Assembly (NCBI GenBank): GCA_963576735.1
Contig: OY755180.1
Coordinates: 17,574,678 to 17,638,677, forward strand
DNA from: Bedellia somnulentella
Lineage: Eukaryota; Arthropoda; Insecta; Lepidoptera; Bedelliidae
Direction of reading: 5' to 3'
Length of the DNA stretch: 64,000 nt
Shown piece after piece: positions 47,866 to 58,565 of the stretch. The notes under the pieces are model-generated. The model was not told the DNA's origin. It saw only the letters and a list, made by a program, of their open reading frames with translations, and did no database searches. The translations under genes were made by a program, and so were the position numbers. Position 1 is the stretch's first letter, and every line of letters starts with the position of its first letter.

Positions 47866-48189
47866 AAATAAACATTTAAAAACATCGTTAATTCGTCATA
47901 TTATATTAAAGAAGCACGAATAACTATTTAAGTCAAGTTGATAAGTAGACATTACAACATCCCTTACAAATTACTCAGAAAGTCTCTAATCCCTAAGTAT
48001 TCTTGTAAAATACCCGCGGATTGAGTTATAAACTTACCTTTCAGGTAGTGTAATAAAATTCAATTAATTATGAAATCTTATTCGAAAAAAAATGTCTGAT
48101 GATGATTAAAGCCTAGATAAAATTACAGCGCTGTTAATTAAAATGGCGCTCAAATGAATAACAGAATTATATGGAGTCGCAAAAGAGAG

Positions 48190-48560
48190 CATTTTAGGAA
48201 TTCGTACCAAAAATGTAAAACGCGGCCCTATCACTGAAACCTTAAAGTTTGTTTATCTGTCCATCCGTCTACTACCAGGATTTATCAGATAAATCATAGT
48301 AGTTTTAAAAGATAAGAATAATAATAAGTGCGCCTCATATACAAACCGCGGTACGTTTTTGATAATTTTTGCAGGATATGTCGACTGGTAACAAGTAGAC
48401 GCTTGTAATATTCACATTTTTTTCTAAAATAGTTTACGAATTTTCAACAAAAATAATATTTGAGTATTATTTTTCGTACAGGAAAACATGTTTTTCGCTA
48501 TTTTTACTGATAATAATACGGAACCCTATGTAGTAGAGGCTCAATCACACTTTTTTAATA
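48190..48560 (+). repeat. Dispersed repeat, right end (GGAACCCTA type)
   Basis: TTTATCTGTCCATCCGTCTAC, TACAAACCGCGGTACG and AATACGGAACCCTATG match my recollection of the other side of the 45893-type repeat. The two may belong to one old element broken by SINE insertions. Confidence 0.35.
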
Positions 48561-49255
48561 AATCATAAATTTTATTTATGGCTTTGTATCATATTCCAAA
48601 CTTTTCTCCATCTTCCAAACTTCCAAGCTTTTATTTATTTACCAAACAACTTCCATATCTAAGAAACTATTGAAGAAGGCACACATAGTGTCGACTCCAC
48701 CCCGCTCCTGTGCTAACACGGCCCGCGATTGCTCGGTCACTGAATATTATTTAATTATCGGAAATGGCGGTCGGCCGTTCGAACTATTTCCTGATTATCT
48801 CCTTCATCATATATCACTGCAACTATAGTTATGCTTTGGTGATATACTTAAAGGGATTCAGGTTAAATTGATGTAAAAAACTTTTTAGATTAACTTTTTT
48901 TATAGATCTCAAATGTTACAATGTCAGTGTCAAACTTTTACTACTGTGAAATATGGATGGATGGTGGAGGCACGGAGGACTGCCTTTTTATGCTATAATT
49001 GTCCGCTCAAATGCGGTTGGCGCTGCAGTTACAGGGTAAATTATTTAACTCGGACAACTTCAATAGGTAAACAAATGCTACATTCATTCAATATTATAGA
49101 GAACTTAACTAAATAGAGAAGAAATGAAGAATATCAATATCCGTAAATGATTCAGAGCATTTTAACTGACTTAAGCGAAGGAAATGTATGAACAACAGAA
49201 ATGGAAAAAATAATCAACCAATCAAGGTGTAGGGACAACTTAGTATGAAGATTTG
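48561..49255. other. No gene seen
   Basis: A somewhat GC-richer patch at 48690-48790 (CGGAAATGGCGGTCGGCCG) but no frame or splice structure I can defend. Confidence 0.45.
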
Positions 49256-49270
49256 TTTTTAGCGGATTCA

Positions 49271-49411
49271 TACATACATACATACAAACATATACTCACG
49301 GCTATAAATCCCTTAACGGGGTAGCCAGAGCTACGGAATGATAAATTCCTCAGCCACTTTTGGAAGTTGGTTGGGGAAAAGATGATAATAATAAACGTTT
49401 TTGGTGATGAT
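49271..49411 (-). mobile_element. Family A SINE, 5'-truncated, 15-bp target duplication
   Basis: Tail to TTTTTGGTGATGA, then stops. TTTTTAGCGGATTCA flanks it at 49256-49270 and 49412-49426. Truncation at the 5' end plus a 15-base duplication is the signature of target-primed reverse transcription. Confidence 0.9.
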
Positions 49412-49426
49412 TTTTTAGCGGATTCA

Positions 49427-49989
49427 ATTGCATAAATTTTTGTATTGAACTATGATGGATTTCTGCTCTATTTAGTTAAGTGATCTATGTTCATCAGCAA
49501 TGTTTTGACACAATATGTACAGCGCAGTGCAGCGTTATCTCACTAGAATTTATATGACTAAAAAAGAGTCCACAGTCAATAGTCCAGGACAGTTTGAAAA
49601 CCCCTCATTTGTAAATAACTGTTACATTCATTTCATACCCTTTGCCGCTGCTAGCGCCACTTGTAGGGTTTTTTCAACTGCTAATTAATGCTATGATACA
49701 GTCCTCCTTACCTCTATCCTCCATACCGTGAATTTACATGAAAAAGTACTACCGTGACGTGAGGACTGCTATAGTCGTGACTGAAGGCTTCACTAGTCTT
49801 CTCAACAGAACGAAATCATCATCTTAATATTTCGGCAATCATAATGATTTCCTCTCTTATATCTAAGCCAAACAAGGATTAATTCAGTGTTTTCTTATCT
49901 TGAACCAAAAGCTCGATTTTTTTAATCATGATCAAGCTAGCCCTAGCTTAAGCTTAAAGATAAAGTAGAGTGATGTGACGTTTAGTGAT
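49427..49989. other. No gene seen
   Basis: AT-rich sequence between two dated SINE insertions. No frame or repeat recognised. Confidence 0.45.
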
Positions 49990-50002
49990 AAAGAATATTA
50001 AC

Positions 50003-50220
50003 ATACATATACTCACGGATATAAATCCCTAGATGGGGTAGCCAGAGCTAAGGAATTAAAATTTCCTCAGCCACTTTTGGAAAGTTAAATGGGGAAAAGA
50101 TGGTAAAATAATGGTTGTTGGTGATGGGTCTCCAACCTCATCGCCCAAAAATCCCTTAAAAGCCCCAATACCGTTAGTCGCCTCTTACGTACACCCACCG
50201 GAAGAAATGGGGTAGTGCTA
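50003..50220 (-). mobile_element. Family A SINE, 13-bp target duplication
   Basis: AAAGAATATTAAC at 49990-50002 and 50221-50233. The copy is complete from tail to GGGGTAGTGCT and lacks only the last ~22 bases of the head. Confidence 0.88.
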
Positions 50221-50278
50221 AAAGAATATTAACTCGACGATATAATTAATAATGTACAGTATACAGTTCAGTACTGCT

Positions 50279-50494
50279 GCGTAGTGTCGGCTTGGAATCG
50301 CACTACCAAAATTTTCACGAGGGTTTTCGTAAGAGGAGGTTTAGGGTATTGGAGCTTTTTAAATCTGGGATTTCTGGGCGATGCGATTCACACCAATTTA
50401 ATTACTTTACAATATTTGTTTATAAACACCCAAAAGCAACTGAAAATTTTCTAATTTTGCTGTTCTGGCTACCCCTCTTTGGGATTAACAACCA
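50279..50494 (+). mobile_element. Family A SINE, old copy
   Basis: CGTAGTGTCGGCTTGGAATCGC through GGGCGATGCGATTC to CTGGCTACCCCTCTTTGGG. Many substitutions; it is the target of the next insertion. Confidence 0.72.
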
Positions 50495-50505
50495 TAAGCA
50501 TAGGT

Positions 50506-50750
50506 GTGTAGTGTCGGCTTAGAATAGCTCTACCCCATTTCTTACGGTGGGTGTACGTAAGAGGCGACTAACGGTATTGGGGCTTTTAAGGGATTTTTGG
50601 GCGATGCGGTTGGAGACCCATCACCAACAACCTTTATTTCACCATCTTTTCCCCACGTAACTTCCAAAGGTGGCTGAGGAATGTCTCATTCCCTAGCTCT
50701 GGCTACCCCTTTAAGGGATTTATAGCCGTGAGTATATGTATGTATGTATG
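50506..50750 (+). mobile_element. Family A SINE, full length, 11-bp target duplication
   Basis: 245 bases from GTGTAGTGTCGGCTTAG to a (TATG)n tail. TAAGCATAGGT at 50495-50505 and 50751-50761. It landed at the very 3' end of the older copy at 50279. The best reference copy for the family. Confidence 0.9.
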
Positions 50751-50951
50751 TAAGCATAGGTAAGTATGTTTGAGTATCAGTTATTTAACTATGCCATCGC
50801 AGGTCCATAGATAGCAAAGCTCGTATTCACATCACACACTCCGTGGCCATTGAGGCGTGACGCGACGCTCCATTACCTCGGCCATTCCTCGCTGTCACGT
50901 GGTGCTATTGCACAAGAGTACTGGGATTTCGCAGATATTATAATAGATTAC

Positions 50952-51165
50952 TTACTTGCGGCTTTGATCCTAAATAGGGGTAGAAAAGGCTTTTAAGTAA
51001 AACAATCTGATTGGAATAATTTTGGAAGTTGTTGGTAAGATTGTGAAATATAGGACGATTGGTTACGATTGTTCAGATTCGTCGCTCAACAATTAAAAAG
51101 CCTTAATACGTACGACACCCATCTCACATCAACACTAGACCGCCGACTAGGCAGAGAACATCTCC
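50952..51165 (-). mobile_element. Family A SINE, very degraded
   Basis: CTTGCGGCTTTGATCC, AGGGGTAGAAAAGGC, TTTGGAAGTTG, CGTCGCTCAACAATTAAAAAGCC and CGACACCCATC track the family order at low identity. Confidence 0.45.
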
Positions 51166-51309
51166 TTTAAAAAATAGAAATAAGAGTTGAGTCTCCAGGA
51201 ACGTAATTAAATTAAATCATAGCCGTTCACTTAAAAAATATCATCACTCACCATCACGTCAACAAAGTAGGTGACAATTGATGAAACTTAATAGAGACGT
51301 ATAATTGGC

Positions 51310-52640
51310 TGAATTGGTTGCGCGGGAACGGTATTCCAACATGGCGGATGACGTAGCTAACTTAGTTATGTGCCGAACTCAGTGATTGAAATGGAAATTG
51401 ATATTACCTCAGTGGGGGATGCATTCAGGAGATTTAGGTTTCTGAATGCGGAAAAGTTTGAAGGGATACTTAGTTTGAAATAAGATACTGTCGCCGCATT
51501 TTTGTATTACTAACATTTAAAACTAAATATTATTATTATGTTATACCTGAAAAATAATTTTGAAATAATTAAATGAAAAGTATCTTGTCGTCTTTTTAAC
51601 CGATTCAAAAAAGAAGTGTTCTAAATTCGACGGTTATTTTTTTGCATACATACATATACTCACAACTATAAATCCTTTAACGGGGTAGCCAGAGCTTTGG
51701 AATGAGAAATTCCTCAGCCACTTTTGGAAGTTGATGGGGGAAAAGATGGTAATAATAAATGTTTTTGGTGACGGGTCTCCTACCACATCGCCCAAAAATC
51801 ACTTAAAAAGTCCCTATACCCTTAGTCGCCTCTTACGACCTCTTACTTCACCCACGGGTAGAAATGGGGTAGTGTTATTCTAAGCCGACACTACACGGCA
51901 TAAATTACGGCACGTGTTATTTTTTTATGTTTGTTTTTCTTTATAAATACATATATATTAGTTTGATTGACGTTGACTAATATTATTTATTCTTTGACAC
52001 TTAAAAAAAATGCGTGGGAACGGTATTCCACCATGGCGGATGACGTAGCTAACTTAGTTATGTGCCGAACTCAGTGATTGAAATGGAAATTGATATTACC
52101 TCAGTGGGGGAGGCATTCAGGACATTTAGGTTCTGAATGATAAAACGTTGGAAAAGTCGGACTAGTTTGAATCAAGATACATTTTTGTGTAACTAATATT
52201 TAAAACTAAATATTATTAATTTGTTATAATTGAAAACTATCTAGTGAAACCATCTTGTAGTGTAATAAAATTATATTATCTTTTTTTTTCTCTTTATAAA
52301 AACATATAATATTAGTTTGATTGACGTTAACTAATATTATTTATTCTTTGACACTTAAAATAAATGCGCGGGAACGGTATTCCAACATGGCGGATGACAA
52401 GCTAACTTAGTTATGTGCCGAACTCAGTGATTGATATGGAAATTGACTAAGATGTTATGTGATTGAGTATATATATTAGTTTGATTGAAGTTGACTTATA
52501 GTATTTATTCTTTAAAACTTAAAAAAAAATGCGCAGGAACAGTATTCCAGCATGGCGGATGACGGAGCTAACGTAGTTATGTGCCGAACTCAGTAATTGA
52601 TATAGAAATTGATATTATGATGTGTATGCAATAAAGAATT
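51310..52640 (+). repeat. Four diverged direct repeats with a GGAACGGTATTCCA-CATGGCGGATGAC core
   Basis: Core starts near 51322, 52012, 52366 and 52531. Each is followed by AGCTAACTTAGTTATGTGCC and GAACTCAGTGATTGA. The last three units also share a leader (ATATTAGTTTGATTGACGTT, then TTTATTCTTTGACACTTAAAA). Spacing shrinks from about 690 to 354 to 165 bases through different deletions. No coding frame crosses them. Confidence 0.85.
51645..51902 (-). mobile_element. Family A SINE between direct-repeat units
   Basis: CATACATATACTCACAACTATAAATCC to GCCGACACTACACGGC. It separates the first core repeat from the other three. Confidence 0.82.
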
Positions 52641-52820
52641 TGAATTTGATAAAGGAAGATAAAGCTACTTACAACCAATAAAAAACTGTAGCTGTTTTTT
52701 CCGCTTTGAATGTACTTTTCATTTTGAGGCAATAAAAAATCAGTGTAAGGTTTCTTAAGGTGTATGATAGCCTTTGAAATCGGATAGTGACAAAATGCTC
52801 ATTCAGATGCTCCAATTCTA

Positions 52821-54111
52821 CGAGGGCTGCTATTTATGTATCCGGAATAAAAAAAAGAAACAAACATATATCAATTAATATGGTTTTATTGCTTCTCAAA
52901 ATATTCGCCGCTCAGATCTATACACTTTTGCATGCGTTGAAACCAATTTTCATAGCACTTTTTCCACTCAGACTGAGGTATCTCCAAAACGTGCATTTTG
53001 AACGCATCGACTGCCTCTTCGCGGCTCGAAAAACGTTGACCACGTAATTTTTTCTTCACATTTGGAAATAAATAAAAATCATTGGGTGCCAAATCAGGGC
53101 TGTACGGCGGATGACCTGTCAATTCGATCTTTTGAGCTTCTAAAAACTGAGTTGTGACGGCCGACCTGTGACAGCTAGCATTGTCGTGATGCAGAATGAT
53201 TCTACGTTGTCGGTTAGTCTTTCTTATTTGTTCAAAGACTTCCGGCAAACAAATGGTCGTATACCACTCCGAATTAACAGTTTTACGATTCTCTAAAGGC
53301 ACTGTAGCTACATGGCCATTTATACCAAAAAAACAAGCGACCATTTGCTTCAATGTGCTTTTTGCACGAATAACTTTTGTTGGGTTCGGCTCATCTTGGA
53401 ACACCCACACCGTGGACTGCTGCTTAGTTTCGGGGTCGTAAGCGTAGATCCAAGATTCGTCACCTGTGTAGATATTATAAACAGCTTTTGACGCACCACG
53501 GTTGTATTTTTTTAACATTTCTTTGCACCAATCGACACGAGCCTGTTTTTGATCAATACTCAAGTTGTGCGGAATCCAACGGGAGCAAATTTTTTTTACA
53601 GCTAAATGTTCATGAAGTATCTTATGTATGCTCGTCATACTAATGCCCAGAGATGCCTCTATCTCACGATATGTAACATGACGATCTTGAGTTATTAGTT
53701 CCCGGACAGCATCGATGTTTTGAGGTACAACGACCGTTTTAGGGCGACCTTCTTTAATTTCATCAGTAAGCTTAGATCGTCCACGATTAAACTCGCTAAA
53801 CCAGTGATACACAGTGGTCTTTGAGGGTGCTTCATCCCCAAAAGTTGAAGTAAGCTGATCGATGCACTGTTTTTGAGTTAGACCACGCCGAAAATCGTAA
53901 AAAATCATGGCACGAAAATGTTCACGAGTTAAATCCATGGTGGTGAAGACACGCAATTTTCAAAATGACGCTACGATGTGAAAACAATTGACAGTCACAT
54001 AAAAATAAATGTATTCTAAAGCTAAAGAGTTCTATTTTTAAATGATGTAATTACTTTTTAAATTATTGTTCTGTAAGTGGCCAGTTCCGGATACATAAAT
54101 AGCAGCCCTCG
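52821..54111 (-). mobile_element. Complete mariner transposon
   Basis: Perfect 27-base terminal inverted repeats (CGAGGGCTGCTATTTATG... at both ends) with the expected TA duplication at 52819-52820 and 54112-54113. The length of 1,291 bases is standard for mariner. One intact transposase gene occupies most of it. Confidence 0.97.
52886..53938 (-). CDS. Mariner transposase, intact
   Basis: 350 residues from MDLTREHFRAM; an in-frame ATG six codons earlier also exists, but MDLT fits the family start. N-terminal paired helix-turn-helix region (FRRGLTQKQCIDQLTSTFGD), linker WIPHNL, and the mariner DDE/D triad: TGDESWIYAYD, HHDNASCH and YSPDLAPNDFYLFP. Thirty-four residues lie between the last two aspartates, the D34D spacing that defines mariner against Tc1. 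No stop or frameshift. It would cut and paste the surrounding element at TA sites in the nucleus. With perfect inverted repeats, this copy may still be active. Confidence 0.96.
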   Translation of the reverse strand: MDLTREHFRAMIFYDFRRGLTQKQCIDQLTSTFGDEAPSKTTVYHWFSEFNRGRSKLTDEIKEGRPKTVVVPQNIDAVRELITQDRHVTYREIEASLGISMTSIHKILHEHLAVKKICSRWIPHNLSIDQKQARVDWCKEMLKKYNRGASKAVYNIYTGDESWIYAYDPETKQQSTVWVFQDEPNPTKVIRAKSTLKQMVACFFGINGHVATVPLENRKTVNSEWYTTICLPEVFEQIRKTNRQRRIILHHDNASCHRSAVTTQFLEAQKIELTGHPPYSPDLAPNDFYLFPNVKKKLRGQRFSSREEAVDAFKMHVLEIPQSEWKKCYENWFQRMQKCIDLSGEYFEKQ

Positions 54112-54376
54112 TACTTTGGAAATATTTGATTAGCAACCTTTTATTGAGTGCTGAGAGATAAATATGTATTATTTTTAAATCAAGGAAAACAGTAAAAATA
54201 AATTTAATTCTTGTACCTTTGACTAATAGCAAAAAGAGTACACGCTCTGACTTATATTTCTTGAAGATGTCGAAAGTAAATGAATATATTAAAAGGTTAG
54301 ATAGATAGTTGGTTATTAAGAGGATGTGGTCATTAAAATTGAATCGCATCATATCACCCTTTTAATGTAAACGAAG

Positions 54377-55576
54377 GGCTTATTCCACTTTTCCCCGTTG
54401 ACAATCCCCGTCAACGGGGATAAGTGAACTTTTTGTTCTCAAATCCCCGTTAACACAAATTGGAGCGTGTAATGGGGACTAGTGAACTAAAAAGTTCATT
54501 AATCCCCATTACGTTAAAAATAAAATAATCATGTAAGAATCAGGTACCTTCTATTTATTATTGGATAAGAACTCACTTATTGATTATTGTTATAATCAAA
54601 TTAAATAAAATTTACGCTTGATTACAACACCATTTATACTAAAATCAAAATTTTTACTATTATTTACGTTTCTTCGATAATGATAGAGCTCTTAATAACA
54701 AAACGTAAGTACCTACAAACTATAAAATAAAATACAGACAGTTACTTTCAAGTAATAACTGATTTTACATTTAATGCTGTGTAGTGTCGGCATAGAATAG
54801 CACTACCCCATTTCTTCCGGTGGGTGTACGTAAGAGGCGACTAACGGTATTGGGGCTTTTAAGGGATTTTTGGGCGATGCGGTTGGAGACCCATCACCAA
54901 CAACCTTTATTTTACCATCTTTTCCCCACGCAACTTCCAAAAGTGGCTGAGGAATTTCTGATTTCTTAGCTCTGGCTACCCCTTCTAGGGAATTACAGCC
55001 GTGAGTATATGTATGTATGTATGTATGTACATTTCTTACTGCCTACAATTAAAGTTTAACAGTTAAATTTACTTAACACGCCTAACAAAATCACAGTTTG
55101 TTACATGTATTAATTAAAAAAGATACATTAAAACATAGCATTCATAACATAATAATATCTATATATAGATAGTAAATATCTACTCGCAGCGGAACATGCT
55201 GGTTTCGCGAACTGTACAAATTGGCAACGGTTTGTACTTACGTTTTGTTATTAACAGCTCTATCATTATTCATTATCGAAGAAACGTAAATAATAGTAAA
55301 AATTTTGATTTTAGTATAAATCGTGTTGTAATCAAGCTTAAATTTTATTTAATTTGATTATAACAATAATCAATAAGTGAGTTCTTATCCAATAATAAAT
55401 AGAAGGTACCTGATTCTTACATGATTATTTTATTTTTAACGTAATGGGGATTAATGAACTTTTTAGTTCACTAATCCCCATTACACGCTCCAATTTGTGT
55501 TAACGGGGATTTGTGAACAAAAAGTTCACTTATCCCCGTTGACGGGGATTGTCAACGGGGAAAAGTGGAATAAGCC
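54377..55576. mobile_element. Non-coding element with ~345-bp terminal inverted repeats and 8-bp target duplication
   Basis: Arms 54377-54720 and 55230-55576 are near-perfect reverse complements (outer end GGCTTATTCCACTTTTCCCC). AAACGAAG flanks the element at 54369-54376 and 55577-55584. Within each arm, shorter inverted motifs repeat (CCCCGTTGAC / GTCAACGGGG, and AGTGAACTTTTTGTTC). The middle holds a family A SINE (54778-55022) and about 260 bases of other non-coding DNA. No transposase. An 8-base duplication fits P, hAT or Merlin-type transposition; very long inverted repeats fit P best, by inference. Confidence 0.93.
54778..55022 (+). mobile_element. Family A SINE inside the long-inverted-repeat element
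   Basis: Full length, CTGTGTAGTGTCGGCATAG to a (TATG)4 tail. TACATTT occurs close to both ends (TTTACATTTAATG before, GTACATTTC after), a weak candidate target duplication. It is younger than its host element. Confidence 0.87.
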
Positions 55577-55984
55577 AAACGAAGCGGCATAAAGATCACT
55601 CTGCGTTCAAAGTATGGATATATTTATGTCCTTTTGAGTCATATCAAAATGAACTTGCCGTTAGTCCAGCGAACAGAGTTTTTGAAACATTATAATGCGT
55701 ACGTTTATAACAATATGGTTTTGAAAAAAATACATCAAAATCTTGAGGCTTTTCTGCTGTGAAATTGGCGATTCGAAACGTGATTAATAAATTTTCGCTC
55801 GATACAAAAAAATCGCCAACATACCTATAATTACACTCTTTAAAATGGTTTTATATTTTATTTATTTTACCTACTTACATATAACTTGCATCATAATTTG
55901 AGCATTTGTATTTCTAATAATAATTGGCGATTAGTTTTCTTTTTTAATAAATTCAATAAAACAAATATTTTAAAAACATCGATA

Positions 55985-56185
55985 TTCGCGGTCCTACTCG
56001 TGCCCGAGCGCCGCCCGCCGCCCGCTCAGTGCTCGGCGAGCTGCTTTAGGGGACGGACCTATGTCGCGCGCGCCTTGTGTTACCGATCTTACAATTTACG
56101 CGCGTGCGGCGCCGTTAGTGTGCGAGTGACCTATCTGTATACGATGCGCGTCAATGTAGGCGTGAGAGTGACCGTGCGTACGGTT
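55985..56185. promoter_or_regulatory. GC- and CpG-rich patch 1
   Basis: GCGCCGCCCGCCGCCCGCTC, GTCGCGCGCGCCTTGTG and ACGCGCGTGCGGCGCCG stand out in AT-rich DNA. A plus-strand frame crosses it but has no family motif. It could be a promoter or 5' exon of the minus-strand gene, or a GC-rich transposon end. Confidence 0.25.
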
Positions 56186-56350
56186 AGCATTAGCAAATAT
56201 AAAAGAATTCATTCAATTCATAGATTGCACTCATTTTTATATTTTATTGTTTAATTTATTAGGAATGGGAAAAAGAACAAAACCGTTAAAGTTACTTCTA
56301 ATTCAATTAATAATATTAAATAGTTACAGGTGTAAACTGAAAATTATATA

Positions 56351-56587
56351 AATACATATACTCACGGCTATAAATTCCTTAACGGGATAGCCAGAGCTTT
56401 GGAATGAGAAATTCCTCAGCCACTTTTGGAAGTTGATTTGGGAAAAGATGGTAATAATATATGATTTCGGTGACGGTTCTCCAACCACATCGCCTGAAAA
56501 TCACTTAAAAAGCCCCTATACCCTTAGTCGCCTCTTACGATCAGGGTAGAAATGGGGTAGTGTTATTCTAAGCCGACACGACACGGC
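56351..56587 (-). mobile_element. Family A SINE
   Basis: ATACATATACTCACGGCTATAAATTCC to AAGCCGACACGACACGGC. It resembles the 51645 copy (TTAACGG-ATAGCCAGAGCTTTGGAATGAG), so the two may form a subfamily. Confidence 0.83.
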
Positions 56588-56887
56588 AAAAGTTATGAAA
56601 TTATCACTGTAATAATTTTGTATAAACTGACAGGGGTAGACAAATCTATCGTATCATTACATTTTATATTGTAAACGGCCATGGTAGAAACTATTTTTGA
56701 AATTGATAACCTGGGGTAAGCGATACAGTTTTCGTCACCCTGACTGTTATAGCCACTCGTAGATATTTTAGAAAGAAAATGTAAATAGTCATAAACAAAT
56801 GTCCGAACCCATACCATAGAAAATATTTGCGAGTGGCTAAAACTGTCGATTTGACAATAACTGTATTGCTTACCCTACTGTATGTTT

Positions 56888-56987
56888 TTAAAACGCGCGC
56901 ACTGCGTCGCGTCGAGGAGACGGCCGCCCGATCGGCGCTCAGGCGCTTTCCCGCGCCCGCGGGGGGGCCGCACCCCCTGAGATGATA
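56888..56987. promoter_or_regulatory. GC- and CpG-rich patch 2
   Basis: ACGCGCGCACTGCGTCGCGTC, CGGCCGCCCGATCGGCG and CGCGCCCGCGGGGGGG. It resembles patch 1 in composition and has a loosely similar CGCCCG-GCTCAG phrase. No start codon and donor in a usable phase were identified on the minus strand. Confidence 0.25.
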
Positions 56988-57060
56988 TTTTTCGTTGAAC
57001 CAACGGCGCCTTAATAGTGTGTTTAAATAAAAATATTTAGGTATTTGGATAATGATAATA

Positions 57061-57312
57061 GCTGTGTAGTGTCGGCTTAGAATAACACTACCCCATTTCT
57101 GCCGGTGGGTGTACGTAAGAGGCGACTAACGGTATTGGGGCTTTTAAGGGATTTTTGGGCGATGTGGTTAGAGACCCATCACCAACAACCTTTATTTTGT
57201 CATCTTTTCCCCACTCAACTTTCCAAAAGTGGCTGAGGAACTTCTAGTTCCTTAGCTCTGGCTACCCCTTCTTGGGATTTATAGCCCTGAGCATATGTAT
57301 GTATGTATGTAT
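57061..57312 (+). mobile_element. Family A SINE, full length
   Basis: CTGTGTAGTGTCGGCTTAG to a (TATG)n tail. GGATAAT occurs shortly before (57048) and directly after the tail (57313), a possible short target duplication. Confidence 0.87.
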
Positions 57313-57910
57313 GGATAATAAAAAAGAAAAGGCCAAACTTCTATGGTCATTTTACCCCAATACTCTGCTTGCTAAATTACTATTGTAGATATACTTTTAA
57401 CAGATTAAGACTGCTGCAAGTTTTTTTTATTATAGAATGAGCACCTTATCATGCTCGAATTTCTAAATGCGCCTCTGTGAATAGTCAGAGGCGGCTGATT
57501 GGCGGTTGAAATCGGTGTTCCGATGGCAAAGATGTGTTTATACTACCAGCGCGGTAGTAATTGGGTAAGGTAATTACAGAAAGCGCATTCAACGACCCTG
57601 TTAGATATTTTGAAGAGATGAAATAATTTTCAAATAATATTTTGCATTTCTTTCAGCGGATTTGTTTATTTTTAAATTGAATTATATGATTGCTCTTTTA
57701 TGATTTTTTTCTTTTTGACTTTAAACGAATCGAAATACTAACGCTGCGCCGCCGATGGCTGACTGAGAAAAACTGCATTCAAAATAGTATTTTTGTGTAG
57801 AGTCACTGTGTTGTACGATCCTCTATCTCACTACGCTACATTAATTTAGTTCTCTTGTATTATTATTTTTTACTCTAGATAAAAAATATATACATGCGAG
57901 AGAAAATACA
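57313..57910. other. No gene seen
   Basis: AT-rich, no repeat identified. Confidence 0.45.
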
Positions 57911-57914
57911 TGCA

Positions 57915-58045
57915 TGCCATTAGTTTCCATTCGGAAAGACGTAAACTATCCATCGCCACTTTGTGCAATCTTGGGAGACCTCTCGAACCTTCCAAAATGC
58001 CGTTTTCTTCCTCACACTACAGCTTTCTGAGCTCTTTTCCTATTT
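57915..58045 (-). mobile_element. Family B LINE, 3' scrap, old
   Basis: GCCATTAGTTTCCATTCGG, CTATCCATCGCCACTTTGTG and GGGAGACCTCTCGAACC give the complement of the family B end with many changes. Confidence 0.55.
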
Positions 58046-58279
58046 GACCTAAAGCGCATATTATACGGAATGATACAACGAGTACCATAATAAGTAAACG
58101 TCATAGAAAACTCAAGTTAGACGTACTGATCTTATCCCACTACCCGTTCACTTGCTAATGTTAATGTACTCTTTGTGCCATGTGTATGTGTCTCTTTAAT
58201 GCGCCATTTTAACACTTCATTCAGCTATGACTTTTCTTATAAGAAAACAACTAAACGATATTGTTAGTGGAGTAATGGT

Positions 58280-58565
58280 GGTCGACGACGGAGAACAAAT
58301 TTAGATCGAATATAGAATGTGATTAAAAAGGCAGGAGTCCAAATACGAAGACATAAAGGGAATGTATGAAGATGATGAATGTAGACGAAGCTCTAGCACC
58401 TCTAAGGCCTTTATTTTATACACCAAAATTTATACTCATGTATTGGCAAATAAATGATTTTTATTTTATTTATTTTTAGTCTGCCATGATCGTACAAAGC
58501 GGCGATTGAAAGTCTCTGCCTATCCCATAGGGAACTTATGGCATGAGTTTATGTGTGTTTATGTA
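58280..58565 (+). mobile_element. Family B LINE, 3' fragment split by an A/T-rich insertion
   Basis: 58283-58404 (GACGACGGAGAACAAATTTAG, AAAAAGGCAGGAGTCC) and 58480-58565 (GCCATGATCGTACAAAGCGG, TCTCTGCCTATCCCATAGGG) are consecutive parts of the same segment. They are separated by about 75 bases that end in a T-rich run. Confidence 0.65.

Noticed and set aside
55886..56254. 122-codon plus-strand frame in the GC-rich patch
   Set aside because: No recognisable domain, an AT-rich start joined to an arginine-rich middle, and no splice or homology support. GC-rich DNA often stays open by chance.
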